Source: Reyranella sp. (GTDB lineage Bacteria > Pseudomonadota > Alphaproteobacteria > Reyranellales > Reyranellaceae). From it: DNA of 6,684 nt. The translations under genes and the position numbers were made by a program. This document shows positions 5,498 to 6,684 of this stretch, piece by piece. How positions within the stretch are numbered: the first letter of the stretch is position 1; each line of letters begins with the position of its first letter. The notes beneath the pieces were generated by a model. That model saw only the letters and a program-made list of their open reading frames with translations. It did no database searches and was not told where the DNA came from. Where the stretch lies: NCBI GenBank assembly GCA_016780605.1, contig JADHLS010000294.1, positions 1-6,684 of the forward strand. Direction: 5' to 3'.

Positions 5498-6481
5498 ATG
5501 CTTCGTCGTCTCCTCATCGCCGCCGGTGCGCTGGTCGTCGTCATCGTCGCGGGCTTCGCCGCCGTCATTGCCTTCGGATCGCCCCCAGCGCCGCCAGTAC
5601 TGGCTGCCGGCAATTCCATCCCCGGCATCGCACAATGGAACTTCGCCGACCTGCCGAAGATGCAGACCCTGAAGGCGCGCGACGGCGCGCCGCTGAACTA
5701 CCGCGTCTATTCCAGCCGCCCCGATCGGGCGATCGTGTTGGTGCACGGCTCGAGCGGCACCGACACCTCGATGTTGAAGCTGGCGCAGGCGCTGCAGGCG
5801 GTCGGGGCGACTGTCTACGCCATCAGCCTGCGCGGCCATGGCGGCAGCGGCACTACCAATGGCGACGTCTCCTATCTCGGCCAGCTCGACGACGATCTTG
5901 CCGACCTCGTCGAAGGCCTCGGCATCGACAGGCCGGGCGCGCATCGCACGCTCATGGGCTTCTCCTCGGGCGGCGGCTTCACCCTGCGCATTGCGGGTGG
6001 CCGCCAGGCCGGCTTGTTCAACGACTATCTAGCGATCTCGCCTTACATTGGGCAGGACGCGCCAACCAACAAGCCGAACGCCGGCGGCTGGGCCGGCGTC
6101 GCCGTCGCGCGCATCATGGCGCTGACGCTGCTCGCCAGCGTCGGCCTGCCCTGGTTCCAGGACCTCCCTGCTGTCCATTTCGCGACCGACGCCAAGCCCA
6201 GCAACACCCGCACGCCGGTGTATTCCTATCGGCTGGCGACGAGCCTGCAGCTCGGCCGCGAGTGGCGCGCGGCGCTGGCGCGCATCACTGCGCCCACGGC
6301 GATCGTGGTCGGCGCCAACGACGAGCTGTTCAACGCCGATCAGTTCAAGCCAATGCTCCAGACGATCAATCCGCGCATCGGGGTGACGACTGTCCCGGAC
6401 GAGACGCATCTCGGCATGATAGCCGATCCAGCGGCGACGGCCGCCATCGCCGTCGCGTGGCGACAGTTGGCGGGCGAATAA
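5498..6481 (+). CDS. Membrane-anchored alpha/beta hydrolase
   Basis: A 327-residue alpha/beta-hydrolase-fold protein. Residues 5-26 form a hydrophobic segment after MLRR, followed by a Pro-rich linker, so the catalytic domain is probably held outside the cytoplasmic membrane by an uncleaved anchor; cleavage near LAAG (35-38) cannot be excluded. Seen: the oxyanion region VHGSSG (82-87), RGHGGSG (112-118), the nucleophile elbow GFSSG (154-158) with Ser156, GANDELF (272-278) giving candidate acid Asp275, and THLGM (303-307) giving His304, a complete Ser-Asp-His triad. The sequence resembles a lysophospholipase/serine aminopeptidase-like group, but no substrate can be named. The frame extends to GTG 5480 and TTG 5468, adding 6 or 10 residues. 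I chose the ATG because it starts immediately before the charged end of the anchor. No candidate has a clear Shine-Dalgarno. It follows the flavodoxin-fold gene after 92 bp containing no recognisable promoter. Confidence 0.9.
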   Translation: MLRRLLIAAGALVVVIVAGFAAVIAFGSPPAPPVLAAGNSIPGIAQWNFADLPKMQTLKARDGAPLNYRVYSSRPDRAIVLVHGSSGTDTSMLKLAQALQAVGATVYAISLRGHGGSGTTNGDVSYLGQLDDDLADLVEGLGIDRPGAHRTLMGFSSGGGFTLRIAGGRQAGLFNDYLAISPYIGQDAPTNKPNAGGWAGVAVARIMALTLLASVGLPWFQDLPAVHFATDAKPSNTRTPVYSYRLATSLQLGREWRAALARITAPTAIVVGANDELFNADQFKPMLQTINPRIGVTTVPDETHLGMIADPAATAAIAVAWRQLAGE

Positions 6482-6500
6482 GGGTCATAATCATGGCCTT

Positions 6501-6544
6501 CTGGACCGCGAGCGTAAGAGCAGACTTTGAGATCCGCGCTCCAG
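6501..6544. repeat. Inverted repeat in the convergent gap (possible bidirectional terminator)
   Basis: CTGGACCGCG (6501-6510) and CGCGCTCCAG (6535-6544) are complementary at 9 of 10 positions, separated by 24 bases. It lies between the converging hydrolase gene and the minus-strand gene ending at 6547, where a transcript-ending structure is expected. The loop is long and no T-run follows on either strand, so a terminator role is only a suggestion. Confidence 0.3.
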
Positions 6545-6546
6545 GT

Positions 6547-6684
6547 CTAACGGTCGCGCAGGGTCTTCAACGCCACCGCAATCGCCTCGCGGGTCTCGGC
6601 AGGTTGGCGGCCGATCGCGAGGCCAAGCTGATGCAATTGGCGGCGCAGTGTGTGGACCTGGTCGAGCAGGTCGACCACGGTCTC
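6547..6684 (-). CDS. C-terminal end of an unidentified protein (45 aa visible)
   Basis: From the right edge the minus strand is open for 45 codons and ends with TAG at 6549-6547. The visible residues begin ETVVDLLDQVHTLRRQLHQL and end in LKTLRDR. Leucine and other hydrophobic residues recur at roughly helical spacing among charged residues, suggesting an amphipathic or coiled-coil C-terminal helix pair. Most codons end in G or C, as in neighbouring genes. It converges on the hydrolase gene with a 65-bp gap. The gene begins outside the window and I do not recognise the family. It could be a small helical protein or the tail of a larger one. Confidence 0.6.
   Translation of the reverse strand, partial: ETVVDLLDQVHTLRRQLHQLGLAIGRQPAETREAIAVALKTLRDR

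Overview
The window is GC-rich DNA, densely packed with genes on both strands. It looks like the chromosome of an aerobic, metabolically versatile alphaproteobacterium (Reyranella-, Rhodospirillales- or Bradyrhizobium-like). That placement is inferred from base composition, codon use and gene families, not from a phylogenetic marker. I see no rRNA, tRNA, CRISPR array, transposase or phage gene.

Layout from left to right. (1) 1-441, minus: N-terminal 147 residues of an enoyl-CoA hydratase/isomerase (crotonase) cut by the window edge. (2) 496-1539, plus: a PLP enzyme of the threonine aldolase/beta-eliminating lyase family, divergent from the crotonase across only 54 bp. (3) 1543-1686, minus: a possible very basic 47-residue protein, overlapped by a strong GC-rich hairpin (1577-1600) that may instead terminate the aldolase transcript. 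(4) 1737-2369, minus: a LysE/RhtB-type amino-acid exporter. (5) 2370-2491: a 122-bp divergent intergenic region with an inverted repeat next to the exporter start and a REP-like hairpin next to the following gene. (6) 2492-4777, plus: a large molybdopterin-binding subunit of the xanthine dehydrogenase/aldehyde oxidase/form II CoxL family. (7) 4821-5405, plus: a flavodoxin-fold NAD(P)H-dependent oxidoreductase. (8) 5498-6481, plus: a membrane-anchored alpha/beta hydrolase. (9) 6547-6684, minus: the C-terminal 45 residues of an unidentified, probably helical protein.

The genes read as scattered small-molecule catabolism: acyl-CoA chemistry, beta-hydroxy-amino-acid or related PLP chemistry, amino-acid efflux, molybdenum hydroxylation, a flavin reductase and a hydrolase. 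Genes 6 to 8 are co-oriented with 43- and 92-bp gaps and could form one loose transcription unit. The molybdoenzyme subunit has no FAD or 2Fe-2S subunit gene and no maturation gene beside it here. I found no convincing novel defence or mobile system. The points most worth checking are the orphan molybdoenzyme subunit with a variant active-site loop, the substituted active-site positions in the aldolase-family enzyme, the Asp-for-Glu change in the crotonase, and the undescribed 47-residue ORF with its embedded hairpin.
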